Source: Acorus gramineus (lineage: Eukaryota > Streptophyta > Magnoliopsida > Acorales > Acoraceae). From it: a stretch of DNA of 64,000 nucleotides. A program made the translations under genes and the position numbers. Below are positions 45,931 to 55,789 of the stretch, one piece after another; the first letter of the stretch is position 1; each line of letters opens with the position of its first letter. The DNA is taken from contig JAUJYN010000049.1 of assembly GCA_030737835.1 (NCBI GenBank), forward strand, positions 644,725 through 708,724, in the 5' to 3' direction. Under the pieces are notes generated by a model. That model was not told the DNA's origin. It worked only from the letters and a program-made list of their open reading frames with translations, and made no database searches.

Positions 45931-46306
45931 ATACACTACAATATTGTAATATACACTATCCTATCATAGTGTACATGCGATATCGCAATATATAAAAATT
46001 AATATTTTTTTGTTATAAAAGAGACTAGTATAACCCAATATATATATTTTTTATAACATTAATTATGTATTTTAATAGACATGTATATTTTTCCACAAAA
46101 AAATAAGAGCGTAAAACTTCTACGGGGAAATCATTTTCCTTTTTAATATTGAGTTTGAAGATTTATTTCAAAAAACATATTGAGTTTGAAGATGTCACAG
46201 TCGATTTTTTCATTTATAATTCCAAGTTTCAATATTTAATACTTTTGATATTAATTATCAATCTAGGTATCTATACTATCACTATATTGAGTCCTATCAC
46301 ATACAA
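45931..46306. other. No gene recognised
   Basis: AT-rich DNA between the LINE and a foldback element. Confidence 0.5.
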
Positions 46307-46315
46307 TTTTTTTTT

Positions 46316-46785
46316 AGGGTAAAATGTTTTTGGACCATCTGAAGTTTTCTAAATCAACAGAAATACCCCCTATAGTACAAAAATATGCAATCACACCCTT
46401 GCAATTTGATTTTCTATTAAGATGAGATAAAAATACGATTTTACCCTTTAAATTAAATCTTTATCATGTTTTCACTTTTTTTGGTGGGTAATTTTTACCT
46501 TTTAATTAATTATTATGTGACTTAATTATCATAAAAATGCATTTAGATGTATTTGAAGAATTAATTATTGTATAAGTTAATATTCAGAGAGCTATCTAGA
46601 ATTAATTAATTGATTTTTTCTTTGGATATTTAGATAGTTATGGGTAAGACAGTAATTTTAAATTATTTCTGTCACATCTTAATGAAAAAATATAATGGCA
46701 GGGGGTGTAAGTGCATGCTTTTAAACTTGAGGGAGTGTTTCTGTAGGTTTAAAAAACTTCAGAGGGTCCAAATGCATTTTATCCT
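46316..46785. mobile_element. Foldback/MULE-like MITE in a T-tract
   Basis: Terminal inverted repeats of about 65 bp: left AGGGTAAAATGTTTTTGGAC, CATCTGAAGTTTTCTAAA; right, inverted, AGGATAAAATGCATTTGGAC, CCTCTGAAGTTTTTTAAA. Symmetry continues with CAGAAATACCCCCTATAGT / CAGAAACACTCCCTCAAGT. T-runs flank both ends (46307-46315, 46786-46792), a likely T-rich target duplication. 470 bp, no ORF. Confidence 0.82.
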
Positions 46786-47027
46786 TTTTTTTATTAGCCT
46801 CAATTTTGATCCTACATATCTCGTTAGCATCATAAACCTCATTAACAAGTTCTATATCTCATCAGAACTTTTTTATATTTTTTTATAAATAGATTTATAC
46901 AATTCATTAAAATACATATTTTATTTTTTTTATAAAAATATACACATATTATTCTAAAAATATATATAAACGACATATGTGTGGGGGTAACTACTAACTA
47001 GTAGTAGTTTGGGGTGCATTGTTAGAG

Positions 47028-47375
47028 ATGGAGAAGCTCATGCAAGCCTCCCTCATTGGAGATGTCTCTGCCTTGTCCAATCTCCACCCCAATGACCCAC
47101 TCTTTGATCAGATGGTCCATCCCACCGTCACCCAAACCCCGCTCCATGTTGCCTCCTTGCACGGCCACATTGCCTTTGCATCCGAGATGCTCCGCCTCAA
47201 GCCGGAGCTCAGCAGGATCCGCAGCCCCGACGGGTATTATCCAATCCACCTAGCCTCGACGACGTGGGGTCGCGTGGACATTGTCAGAGAGATGCTGGCG
47301 GCCGACAAGTCACTGGCCCGCCTCTGCGATGTCAACGGGTACACCGCCCTTCATTGCGCCGCCGCCAACAACCAG
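47028..47375 (+). pseudogene. Ankyrin/PGG copy P7, intact first exon
   Basis: The cleanest coding exon in the window: 348 bp, 116 codons, GC-rich, no stop. The ATG at 47028 starts MEKLMQASLIGDVSALSNL; an in-frame TTG start nine bases upstream is not needed. Three ankyrin repeats follow: TPLHVASLHGHIAFASEML, YYPIHLASTTWGRVDIVREM and GYTALHCAAANNQ. The exon ends CCAG before GTTGTTGG, the same donor as P4. It is the N-terminal, protein-interaction part of an ankyrin/PGG membrane protein. No later exons follow: the intron runs into a T/A-rich region, a 27-A run (47415-47441) and a LINE. Isolated, hence a partial copy, but it could still be transcribed. Confidence 0.85.
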
Positions 47376-47565
47376 GTTGTTGGTACCATGCACTCTCACC
47401 CAAGAAGACACACACAAAAAAAAAAAAAAAAAAAAAAAAAACAATTTCAGTTTTTTGTGAGGTTAATTATTTTTGTATATGTGTGTGCATATTCGCTTCA
47501 CAAGGTCAATTAAGATTTTGTGATTTGTAAAATAAAAAATTGTATTCATTAATAAGATCACTATA
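47376..47565 (+). other. Intron remnant of P7
   Basis: From the donor GTTGTTGG to the LINE. Contains a run of about 27 A. Confidence 0.55.
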
Positions 47566-50207
47566 ACTCCATCAAAACATTGGCCACAACACCCTTCTTG
47601 CACATGAACTAATCAAGCACCTTCCTCTTCCCTCAGTCAAAGGTCGTTCTTGTATCAAGGTGGACCTCAGGGAAGCATTTGATAGTGTCAGATGGGAATT
47701 TCTCTTGGAGGTGCTGAAAGGTATGAACTTCCCCCCATATTGGGTTAATCTAGTCTATCAATGCATACATTCAGCTACCTATTCGGTGCTTGTCAACGGT
47801 AGTCCTGTTGGGTTTTTTGGGGCCATGCAGGAACTGTCCAAAAGAATTGACTCTGCTGTAAATGAAGGACGTGTGGGGACTTTCTTGAGGAAAGAGCTCA
47901 ATGACACACATTTAGCATTTGCTGATGATCTAATTATTTCATGGATGGTTCCACGGGCTCAGCTCGTCAATTGGGACTTCTTTTGGACTCCTTCGCGCTT
48001 GAATCTGGTCTCAAGCTAAAACACACAAAAGTCAATTATTCAATATTTGAAACCCTGATGAAATTTCTGACATATTGGGCATCCCAGCTTGTTCTCTACC
48101 TGTGAAGTATCTTGGCTTGCCATTGATTTCTAGCTCACTCTCACATCAAATGTGCCTTCCTTTGGTTGATAAGGTGCGAAAGAGACTACATTCTTGGTCT
48201 TGCTTTTTGCTATCCAAGGCTTGTCAGCTTGAACTTGTTCAATCTGTGCTAATGAGTTTCAATTACTACTGGACATCCACCTTCTCCTTGCCCAAACGAA
48301 CTATTAAAGTTCTTGAAAAGCTTTTCAGAATGTTTCTTTGGGCTGGGGATGAAGAAACAAAAAACAACACCCAGTTCAATGGGATCTGGTTTGTTCCCTA
48401 AGGTGGAGGGAGGTCTGGGCTTAAAAAGATTGGAGGACTGGAATTCTGCAGCTATGGCTGCACTTTTTTGGGAGATTGCTACTGATCACCCTTCCCTTTG
48501 GGCTAAGTGGGTTAAATTAAAGTATTTGCGAAAGGCTTCTATTTGGACAGCACATCCGATCTCCTCGAGTTCAATAGTTTGGAGGAAGATCCTCAAGGCC
48601 CGGGAATGGGTTCGATCCAAGAATCAATATGTAATTTTTAATGGGACCTCTATAAATCTTTGGCACGACCCATGGCTTCAAGGGCATGGTCTGCAACATC
48701 ATTTCAATGGAGCTCATCTTCTTGGCTAGGGTCCTCCATCAGAAACAACAGTAAGTAAGCTTATTACTGACAATTCTTGGAGGAAACCTCCTAGGTGGCC
48801 TACTGAATTTGATGCGCTTTGGGACGAGATCTCAAATTTAGAAATTGGACGAACTGGCCCTGACTTGTTAGTTTGGACGGGGTCAAGAACTGGTCGTTTG
48901 ACATCCACCACAGCTTGGAGTTACTATCGCACCTCTTGGCCAACCCTTATGTGGATCAAAGAAATCTGGCACTCAATCCAACCTCCCAGAAGAAGCCTTC
49001 TCTATTGGCAAGCTGGGCTTAACAGATTGCCTACCTTGTCTCGACTGAAAAGGATGGGTCTAGTGATCTCTGATTGCTGTCCACTTTGTTCTTCAAGTGC
49101 TGTAAATGTAGATCACCTCTTTCTTCATTGTGGCTATTCGGCCTATATTTGGGCCTCCCTTATTAAGAAGCTGCGAGTAGTCTGAGTGCGACAGCCTTCT
49201 CTCGTCAACCATTTCATATGGCTCTCTTCCAACAGCGTCACTATGACAGAAAAAAAGATCCTGCGCTTCCTCCTTGCTCAAGTGATATGGGCCATTTGGA
49301 TAGAAAGGAATAATAGAATATTTTCTTACACTCATTGCTCTAAAACTGATCTGGTCTGCTCAATTATAGCTGCTACAAGGCGGGCTTTTGTTGGACATCA
49401 CTTTGTTGACATCATCTCTCCCTTCTCAAATTCACTTTCAGAAGTATTCAACCTTTCCCTGGAAGAAAAGATGAAGTGTACCATAGAGGTGATTTGGAAC
49501 CCTCCTTCGGATGGCTGGCTGAAAGTGAACTCAGACGGTTCGGATGATCGCTATGCGTATGGAGCAATTGTTAGAGACCATGGTGGTGCTTGCTTGAAGG
49601 CACTATCAGCTCGGGTGTGAGCAGTTTGGAGCTCAAAGGGTTGGTTGAAGGTCTCCGGCTTTGCTCCACATTCCAAACTAACAAATTTTGTTAGAATCTG
49701 ACTCCAGTACAGTGGTTGACTGGGTTTCTGGTCATGGTTCCCCCCCTTGGACTGCTTTGAGGGATATTCGAGCCTTTCACACATTAGTGGCTGAGTTGAA
49801 GGATTGGAAAATAACCCATGTTTACAGGGAAGGAAATCGAGCAGCAGATCTCTTGGCCGCTCATCAATCTCTAATGGGAATCACAATATTTGATCCCTCT
49901 TGCATCTGGCCTGAATTAGCGCAAATTCTTCAAGAGGATGGCGCAGGGCAGGTCCAAATTCGCTGCTATTGACTTGCTGTCGGGTGGGACTGCCTCCACA
50001 ACTTCATCCCCCAAAAGTAACATTATTGTGTTGTAGAAAACACCAGTCATTTGTACTCTGTTTTCTTTTTTTCCAGTTCATGTCTGGTCAATTCCATGTT
50101 ACTAGCACCTTTTGCTTCCTTTGCTTTTACTTCCCCTAACACCATGTACAGTTTAAGAAAATGAATGATATTCTCAACTTACCAAGCAAAAAAAAAAAAA
50201 AAAAAAA
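47566..50207 (+). mobile_element. LINE (plant L1 type), 5'-truncated, ORF2 relic
   Basis: Begins inside ORF2 reverse transcriptase (NTLLAHELIKHL, KVDLREAFDSVRWEFLLEVL) and retains the catalytic FADD box (HLAFADDLIIS). The block usually holding QGDPLSPYLF is deleted between VNGSPVGFFGA and LSKRIDSAV. Downstream: KYLGLPLISSS, MFLWAGDEE, EGGLGLKRLEDWN, the zinc knuckle-like CCPLCSSSAVNVDHLFLHC, and RNase H (WLKVNSDGSDD, LESDSSTVVDW, HVYREGNRAADLL). Frameshifts or stops near 48018, 48400, 48729, 49184 and 49620 show it is dead. It ends in an A-run at 50188-50207. Target duplication not identified. Confidence 0.9.
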
Positions 50208-50274
50208 CTATTAAGATATAGGTGTTTACATGCATTTCTTTTTATAGAAAGTTTTTACCAACATTTTTAAAAAG
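50207..50274. repeat. Left copy of a 55-65-bp direct repeat
   Basis: ACTATTAAGATATAGGTGTT, then TACATGCATTTCTTTTTATAG and AAAGTTTTT. Repeated at 50849-50905 on the other side of the foldback element. The same sequence, once, is in the PGG 3' flank at 55668. Confidence 0.85.
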
Positions 50275-50832
50275 GGACAAATCCATATAACCCCCTGTAA
50301 TCTTCCTGATATCCATATAACCTCCTGTAATTTCAATATATCTATATAACTCTCTGTAAACACACCATATATGCAAATAACCTCCCGCGGTTAAATTTAT
50401 TTTTAACAGAATTGGAATATTTCAGACATATTGTGTTATCTAAACCATGATTAATAAATATGTATTCTTTTAACCCTTTGAAAACAGCCAATACTTAAAA
50501 AAAAAATCCTAAAAGAGTGTAAAATTAGAAATATGAGGGTTCTTTTGGAGTATTGACCGTTTTTCGAGGATTAAAAGCATATATATTTGTTAATCATGGT
50601 TTAGATAACGCAATTTGTCTGAAAAATTCCAATTCTGTTAAAAAAAATTTAACCGCGGGTGGTTATTTGCATTTATGGTGTGTTTACAGGGGGTTATATG
50701 GATATATTGAGATTATAGGGGGTTATATGGATATCAGGAAGATTATAGGGGGTTATATGGATATCAGGAAGATTATAGGGGGTTATATGGATATCAGGAA
50801 GATTACAGGGGGTGGTTATAAGGATTTTTTCC
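50275..50832. mobile_element. Foldback element with ATAACCCCCTGTAA arms
   Basis: Left arm GGGACAAATCCATATAACCC, CCTGTAATCTTCCTGATATC, CCGCGGTTAAATTT, ATGATTAATAAATATGT; right arm is its inverse (AACCGCGGGTGG, GGGGGTTATATGGATATC, ATAAGGATTTTTTCC). Arms exceed 200 bp. The right arm has three tandem 30-bp units (GATTATAGGGGGTTATATGG, ATATCAGGAA) at about 50723-50812. A truncated relative starts at 58194. Confidence 0.82.
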
Positions 50833-50914
50833 ATTTAAAAAATACAATAACTATTAAGATATAGGTGTTTACGTGCATTTCTTTTCATAGAAAGTTTTTT
50901 TACATTTTTTAAAA

Positions 50915-51190
50915 GGGTTTTTTCTTTTTAAGTCCCTATAAACCATAAGATTTAGTGATCAATCCCTCATTTCTTCATATTTTGATTTAAGTTCCCATAT
51001 AAAGAATATATTCTTTTTTAGACCTTTATAGGGGCTAAAATGAAAACCAAATAATTTAGAGATAGGTTTCTTTCAGGGACTAAAAAAGAACATATTCTTT
51101 AAATCTGTAGACTTAAATTAAAATATGAAAAAGTGAGGGATCGTTCACTAAACCTATAGTTTATAGAAATTTAAAAATAAAAAACAATTT
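50915..51190. mobile_element. Foldback element related to 20414-20866
   Basis: Left TTTTTAAGTCCCTATAAACC, TTAGTGATCAATCCCTCATT, TTCTTCATATTTTGATTTAA; right is the inverse (TTAAAATATGAAAAAGTGAG, GGATCGTTCACTAAAC, TTTATAGAAATTTAAAAATA). About 275 bp. The words AAGTCCCTRTAAAC and CCCTCATTTCTTCATATTT are shared with the element at 20414. Confidence 0.78.
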
Positions 51191-51289
51191 CTATAAATAA
51201 GGTCATACACTTTTAATTTTAAAAAAAATAACAGTAGATTATATTTAAGATTGACAATATAACTGTATATTACTCTTTTTTTTTTTTTT

Positions 51290-51816
51290 TTTTTTTTGAA
51301 CTATCGCTCATAGAAGCACGTCACCTAAATGGAGCCAAGTCCCCTCTTTCGATATTTGAGATCAGCTTTGTCCCCAACGAACATTGGGCCCTAGCTTCGT
51401 CGAGTATCGTTGACTCTCATATTCGCGTACTGAATGATATCTACCCTTGATCGAAAAACAAGAACGCCCCCTTCAAATACCGTACCGAAATGAAAGTTAA
51501 AAGTAACGTTGGATTCCCTTTTTATATTTGTCTGGCCTAAAAATTTGCGCAATGATGACAACATAGCCGCCGTCGAGAACATGAAGGCAAACAAATTCAA
51601 CGCAACAAAACTATTGAACTTTATGGAACTTTTGTTCATGAAACAGAGGGAGGCTCAATCGAACCAGCTAGTTCTGTGGCTCGATATTCATATAAACAAA
51701 AAAAATTGACCAGTTTCTTGAAAAAGTGTCGCGCACATGGAATATTAAAAAATAATGATATGACATATCCTTTCATGATTGGTTTAAATAACTAAATCGA
51801 TCAATTTTTTATAGTG
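51290..51816 (-). pseudogene. Ankyrin/PGG copy P8
   Basis: On the minus strand, 51700-51630 matches the P6 ankyrin-exon edge. The frame 51639-51391 (KSSIKFNSFVALNLFAFMFS, TAAMLSSLRKFLG) is a PGG transmembrane segment and aligns with P9 (NTLAIDFSTAVILFTFVQIF). 51290-51350 (CATAGAAGCACGTCACCT, GGAGCCAAGTCCCCT, plus-strand text) matches P6. The LVVA..FQ PGG start is missing. The DNA upstream of the exon (51700-51816) continues at 55426 after the MULE-like insertion. Confidence 0.72.
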
Positions 51817-52879
51817 CTGCTATCTAGGCCCCAGAAATTAGGTCTTATTGGTAAGCCCCATTAGGTGGTACAATCCTATTGGTTGTCTGTTTGACTTTTT
51901 CAAACCATAAAAAAGACAATTACTAGAATACCCTCATGAGCAATTTAAAATTTCACTCCAATTAATACCACCATTAATCCTCGTTTTCGGAATCCCAAAA
52001 ATCGGGCGACCAAACAAACTGCAATCATCTCCACCGAATAATCATATTTCAAAAAAAATTAAAAGTTAGGGTTTCAGAATTGGAAGAAAACATTCGAACA
52101 CCACCAAAAAAAGAAAAGAAAAATCAGTTTTCAAGAGACAATATAATCCGTTCTCTTCCCCAACCTAATCGTCGACAATGGCGAAGAATAAAAGTTAGAT
52201 TTCTTCCCACAATCAACTCTTCCTTGTTGACGTTTTTTTTTTCTATAAAAAACATGACGATCGGGTGGATTTATTCCATGTCTTATACGAAAAATATCTT
52301 ATTTGCATGATCAAAATATGAGACGACACAATTCCAGATACATAAATCAGAAATCCGAACAAATTAGTTTATCTGGATTTTTTTAAAACAAATCAATATT
52401 TTAGATACATGAATCTGAAATGTTTTTAGCAATATGAACAAATTAGTATTTCAGATATATGAATCTGAAAACCAAACAGATAGTGAATGTGGAATTAATT
52501 TTATTTTTTAGCAATATAAACAATTTTGTATTTCCAATTAGTGAATTTGAAAATCAAACAAAATAGTGTATCTGGAATTAATTTTTATTCTGTAGTAATA
52601 CAAACAAATCTAACTTTCAGATACATGATTCTGTTATCCAAACAAGTAGTGTATCTGAAAATGTAACGTAATGGATAAGGTTAACATGGGGCACCCACAA
52701 TCTGAAATTGAATTTAGTGTATCTGTCTTTCAGATACATGAGTCTGATACCCAGTGTATCTAGAAATGTTATGCATATGTGAAGCCTAAGCTGTATCTGA
52801 AATAACAAACATCATTTATTGGTGTGGAATGTCACTGTTATGCATGTATCAGAAATATAAACCTCTGCATTTTGTTTGT

Positions 52880-53245
52880 GAACTGCTGATTTATAAGTCT
52901 TCACATGTATCATCTATACAATCGTCATCATTGCCTGCTGAAAAATTAGGAAGTTATCACATGTTATATAATTAAGATACAGTACTGTATCTTAACAAAA
53001 AAACAAACAATTTCATGGTCTACAAGCTAATTAGCAAAACACACATAGATTTTCAATGAAAGTCATTCACGCCTTTATATAAATACAACAATAAGTAATT
53101 AAATATTAATCAGATATGCAACAATCAAATCCATATAAATAATAAATCAAACTTCAATTGGGCTGGAAACAACATCAAGATACACATGTATCTGGAATTG
53201 GAATTAACATCTACATATTTGATACTACCGAATATTGCAGAGGAC
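52880..53245. repeat. Internal direct duplication, left copy
   Basis: Aligns with 54020-54385: ACATGTTATATAATTAAGAT, GATTTTCAATGAAAGTC, ATTAAATATTAATCAGATAT, AATTGGGCTGGAAA and GATACTACCGAATATTG. It includes a copy of the splice-acceptor/exon edge (TCATTGCCTGCTGAAAAATT) of the FAR1-like gene. The copies have diverged clearly, so the duplication is not recent. Confidence 0.8.
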
Positions 53246-53810
53246 TGTTTGTTCAACACATTTGATGTTATAATGTGTTATGTCAATGTGTTTGTGAACG
53301 ATCATTTTACATTGTCATAATGTTTGCTATTATCAGATATACGTGGTTCATTTTCTACATCCATTACAATTTTGCAGATACACATAACAAAGTCAAAACA
53401 CATCACAATTTCAGATATGAATCACCTTTTGTTATGCAAATTATACAGGTTTTCAGATACACATTTCAAATTCAGATACACTACAAATTCAGAACAAGCT
53501 ACATGTTTCACTTCTTATGCACATCATATATACCAGGTACAGTTCACATGCTCATCACATTGTAAGATACAATTCATCTTCTCAGATGAAAGTAAATCAG
53601 AAAACCTATTTTTTTTTATAAACACCTCACAATAAGCAAATACATTCCACACACAATAGACATTGTATTTGTAATTTATATAGATGTCTAATAAAACTTT
53701 CAGATACACTTTCAAATTCAAATACATCTGAATTGTATCATATATGATTTTAAACACAGAACTAAAAACCAATCAGTTGTTCATCAAACATCAACTTTTG
53801 CCTTCCATTT

Positions 53811-54085
53811 TCATCCCTTTTCCCCATGAATCTTGGCGATGCCAAATCCAACCTTGTGAGCAAAATTATTATAAAATAATCGCATCTCATCTTCAGAATG
53901 AAAACAAATCCCAACATATGGAATAGACTGTTCTGCGCATGCTACAATCTCATCTACATTTTGCTGATCAGCCAAATCAAACAGCTCCTTCTGGTTTCCA
54001 GAGCACATGAATCATTGATGTCTTCCAAATAGATTGATTCTTCGCATGTGTCATCCATAAAATCATCATTACTGCATGCTGAAAA
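53811..54085 (-). pseudogene. FAR1-type DNA-binding exon inside the MULE-like element
   Basis: The minus strand has an acceptor (ATTTTTTCAG at about 54079), then SNDDFMDDTCEESIYLEDI; after a frame change near 54000 an open stretch reads GNQKELFDLADQQNVDEIVA, SIPYVGICFHSEDEMRLFYN, NFAHKVGFGIAKI. The segment from PYVG to GFGI is the start of a FAR1 domain (usual form VGM.F.S..EA..FY..YA...GF). It stops after GEKG; zinc ligands and transposase are absent. A putative first exon (MAIHS with GTTAGG donor, near 54880) lies upstream. The piece shows an autonomous FAR1-bearing MULE as the ancestor. Confidence 0.72.
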
Positions 54086-54385
54086 AATAAGAAACGTTGC
54101 CACATGTTATATAATTAAGATACAGTATTGTATCTTAAATCCAAACAAATAATTTATGGTCTACATGCTAATGAGCAGTGCATAGATTTTCAATAAAAGT
54201 CTTTCAAGTCTTTATATATATACGGCAATAAGCAATTAAATATTTATCGGATATACATTAATCAAATCTATAGAAATAAAATATCAAACTTAAAATTGGG
54301 TTGGAAAATAAATTCAAGATACACGTGTCTCTGGAATTTCAATTAACAACTACACATTCGATACTACTGAATATTGATTCTGATG
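54020..54385. repeat. Internal direct duplication, right copy
   Basis: Partner of 52880-53245. This copy retains the FAR1-like exon edge with the acceptor. A smaller repeat, GGCCTAACCTGRATG followed by TTGCACCACAATCA, occurs at 54860-54905 and 55045-55075, duplicating the putative first-exon donor. Confidence 0.8.
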
Positions 54386-55425
54386 AGTTCAATAATGATC
54401 ATTCAAAGCTAAAAAATATGCTGAATGACTCAATATGCATAAATATACACATACACACCACTAAATACCGATTATACAGATCATACATAAAACACAAAAA
54501 TGCATCTAAATTCAGATACACAACATGTATCTGAATTTAACAAAAACACATTTCATACTAGTGAATGTGCACTTTATCATGCAAAGTTCAACCAACTATT
54601 GAAAAAATTTGAATCTGAATGAGTCGAATAATGCTGATACAAAGCTAAAAAATATGGTGAATGATACAATATGCATAATTATTCACAAACATACAAACAT
54701 AAACGATTGTATATATCATACTTAGTACACAAATAAGCATATAAATCAAGATACAGACCATGTATCTGAATTTAAATTAAATTCAGATTCAATACATGTA
54801 TATGATGATTCAAAGGAATGACGAAAAATCAGATCAACATATTTTATTGAGATCGAAAAGGCCTAACCTGAATGAATCGCCATTGTTTGCACCACAATCA
54901 GGTCGCAAACAAAATAAATGAATCGTGTAATTCTTATATTCTCCATCGATCAAACTGAAAAAAAATGATTTCGAAATTTGTTTTCATTTACACCGATCAA
55001 TCTGGATCTAAACATTACAAATCGTGATTTTTTGGGGTCCAAAAAGGCCTAACCTGGATGTTTGCACCACAATCAAATCGCACAAAAAAAAAAAAAAAAA
55101 CGTTGAAATCTTCTCTTCTCTTCTCTTCTCCGCCGATCAGATTTGATTGAAAAATGAAATTGTTGTTTATTTTCGTTACGACAGATCAATCGGTATAAAA
55201 AAAGAGGAAACCCATGATTTTTTATTTTTTTGAACGTGCAATTGAATTGGTATCTTCAAAAAGAAAAATAATCAGCCAAATCGTAACTGCCTCAACATTT
55301 ATTGGACCGGTTATGAAAAAAAACGGTGAGATTAGTTAGGGGGGGTAATATGGGTAATTCAAACTTGCCACCTCATGGGGCTTATGATGGGGTCTACTAA
55401 TTGGGGCCCAAAAATCATTATTGAT

Positions 55426-55785
55426 ATTTTATTGATAGAAATTTAGGTTCTGTTCGGATTTGTGTTTAAACACATTCTATATTTAAAAAATGAAAAATTC
55501 TTAAATTTAAACATTTAAGAGGGGACAAGATCAATGTGTTTTGACACTGATAAGTAAAACAAAATAATAACCTAAAAAAATGTTCAAAAAAAATTTCTTT
55601 ACTGTGCATTAACAAGTAGTATTAAAAGCATGACTAGTTGGACTAACATTCTTTAGAAAATACAAAGACCATTAAGATATAGGTGCTTACATGCATTTTC
55701 TTAAAAATTGTTTTTACATTTTCTACAAATAAGTTTATACAATTAATTTTTTAAAGAAATAGTAGACAATTGTTACCCTAATATA
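55426..55785 (-). other. Continuation of P8 upstream DNA, no exon
   Basis: ATAGAAATTTAGGTTCTGTT matches P6 upstream DNA at 39070. Beyond it, TAGTTGGACTAACATTC and the ATTAAGATATAGGTG flank repeat mark the 3' flank of a further copy in the series. No coding sequence. Confidence 0.6.
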
Positions 55786-55789
55786 TTAA

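Larger units (their letters stand above)
52320..54800. repeat. Array of TTCAGATACA/TGTATCTGAA words
   Basis: About two dozen copies of AGATACA/TGTATCT, most extended to TTCAGATACA(C/T)(A/G)T or its complement, are spread over 2.5 kb with irregular spacing. Some are head-to-head pairs: AAGATACAGTACTGTATCTT (52974, related at 54117), CAGATACACAACATGTATCTG (54513; shown without its flanks). Both orientations are equally common. Unlike a tandem repeat, the sequence between words is not conserved. Confidence 0.8.
51817..55425. mobile_element. MULE-like element, 3.6 kb, with FAR1-type exon and motif array
   Basis: Ends are inverted repeats of about 45 bp: left CTAGGCCCCAGAAATTAGG then TAAGCCCCATTAGGTGG; right, inverted, GGGCCCCAATTAGTAGACC then TAAGCCCCATGAGGTGG. 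P6 at 38960-39160 shows the uninterrupted target, in which AAATCGATTAAATTTTTATT runs straight into AGAAGTTTAGG; here the two sides flank the element, with TTTTTATAG (left) and TTTTATTGATAG (right) as a probable imperfect 9-bp duplication. The interior has a FAR1-like exon, two copies of a 350-bp block and a dense short-word array. Confidence 0.78.

Noticed and set aside
47566-50207. A target duplication for the large LINE using ATTAAGATATA.
   Set aside because: The word after the A-tail belongs to the PGG-family flank and has no convincing match at the 5' junction (47540-47570).
52080-52310. 76-residue plus-strand frame in the MULE-like element.
   Set aside because: No motif and opposite to the FAR1-like gene orientation.
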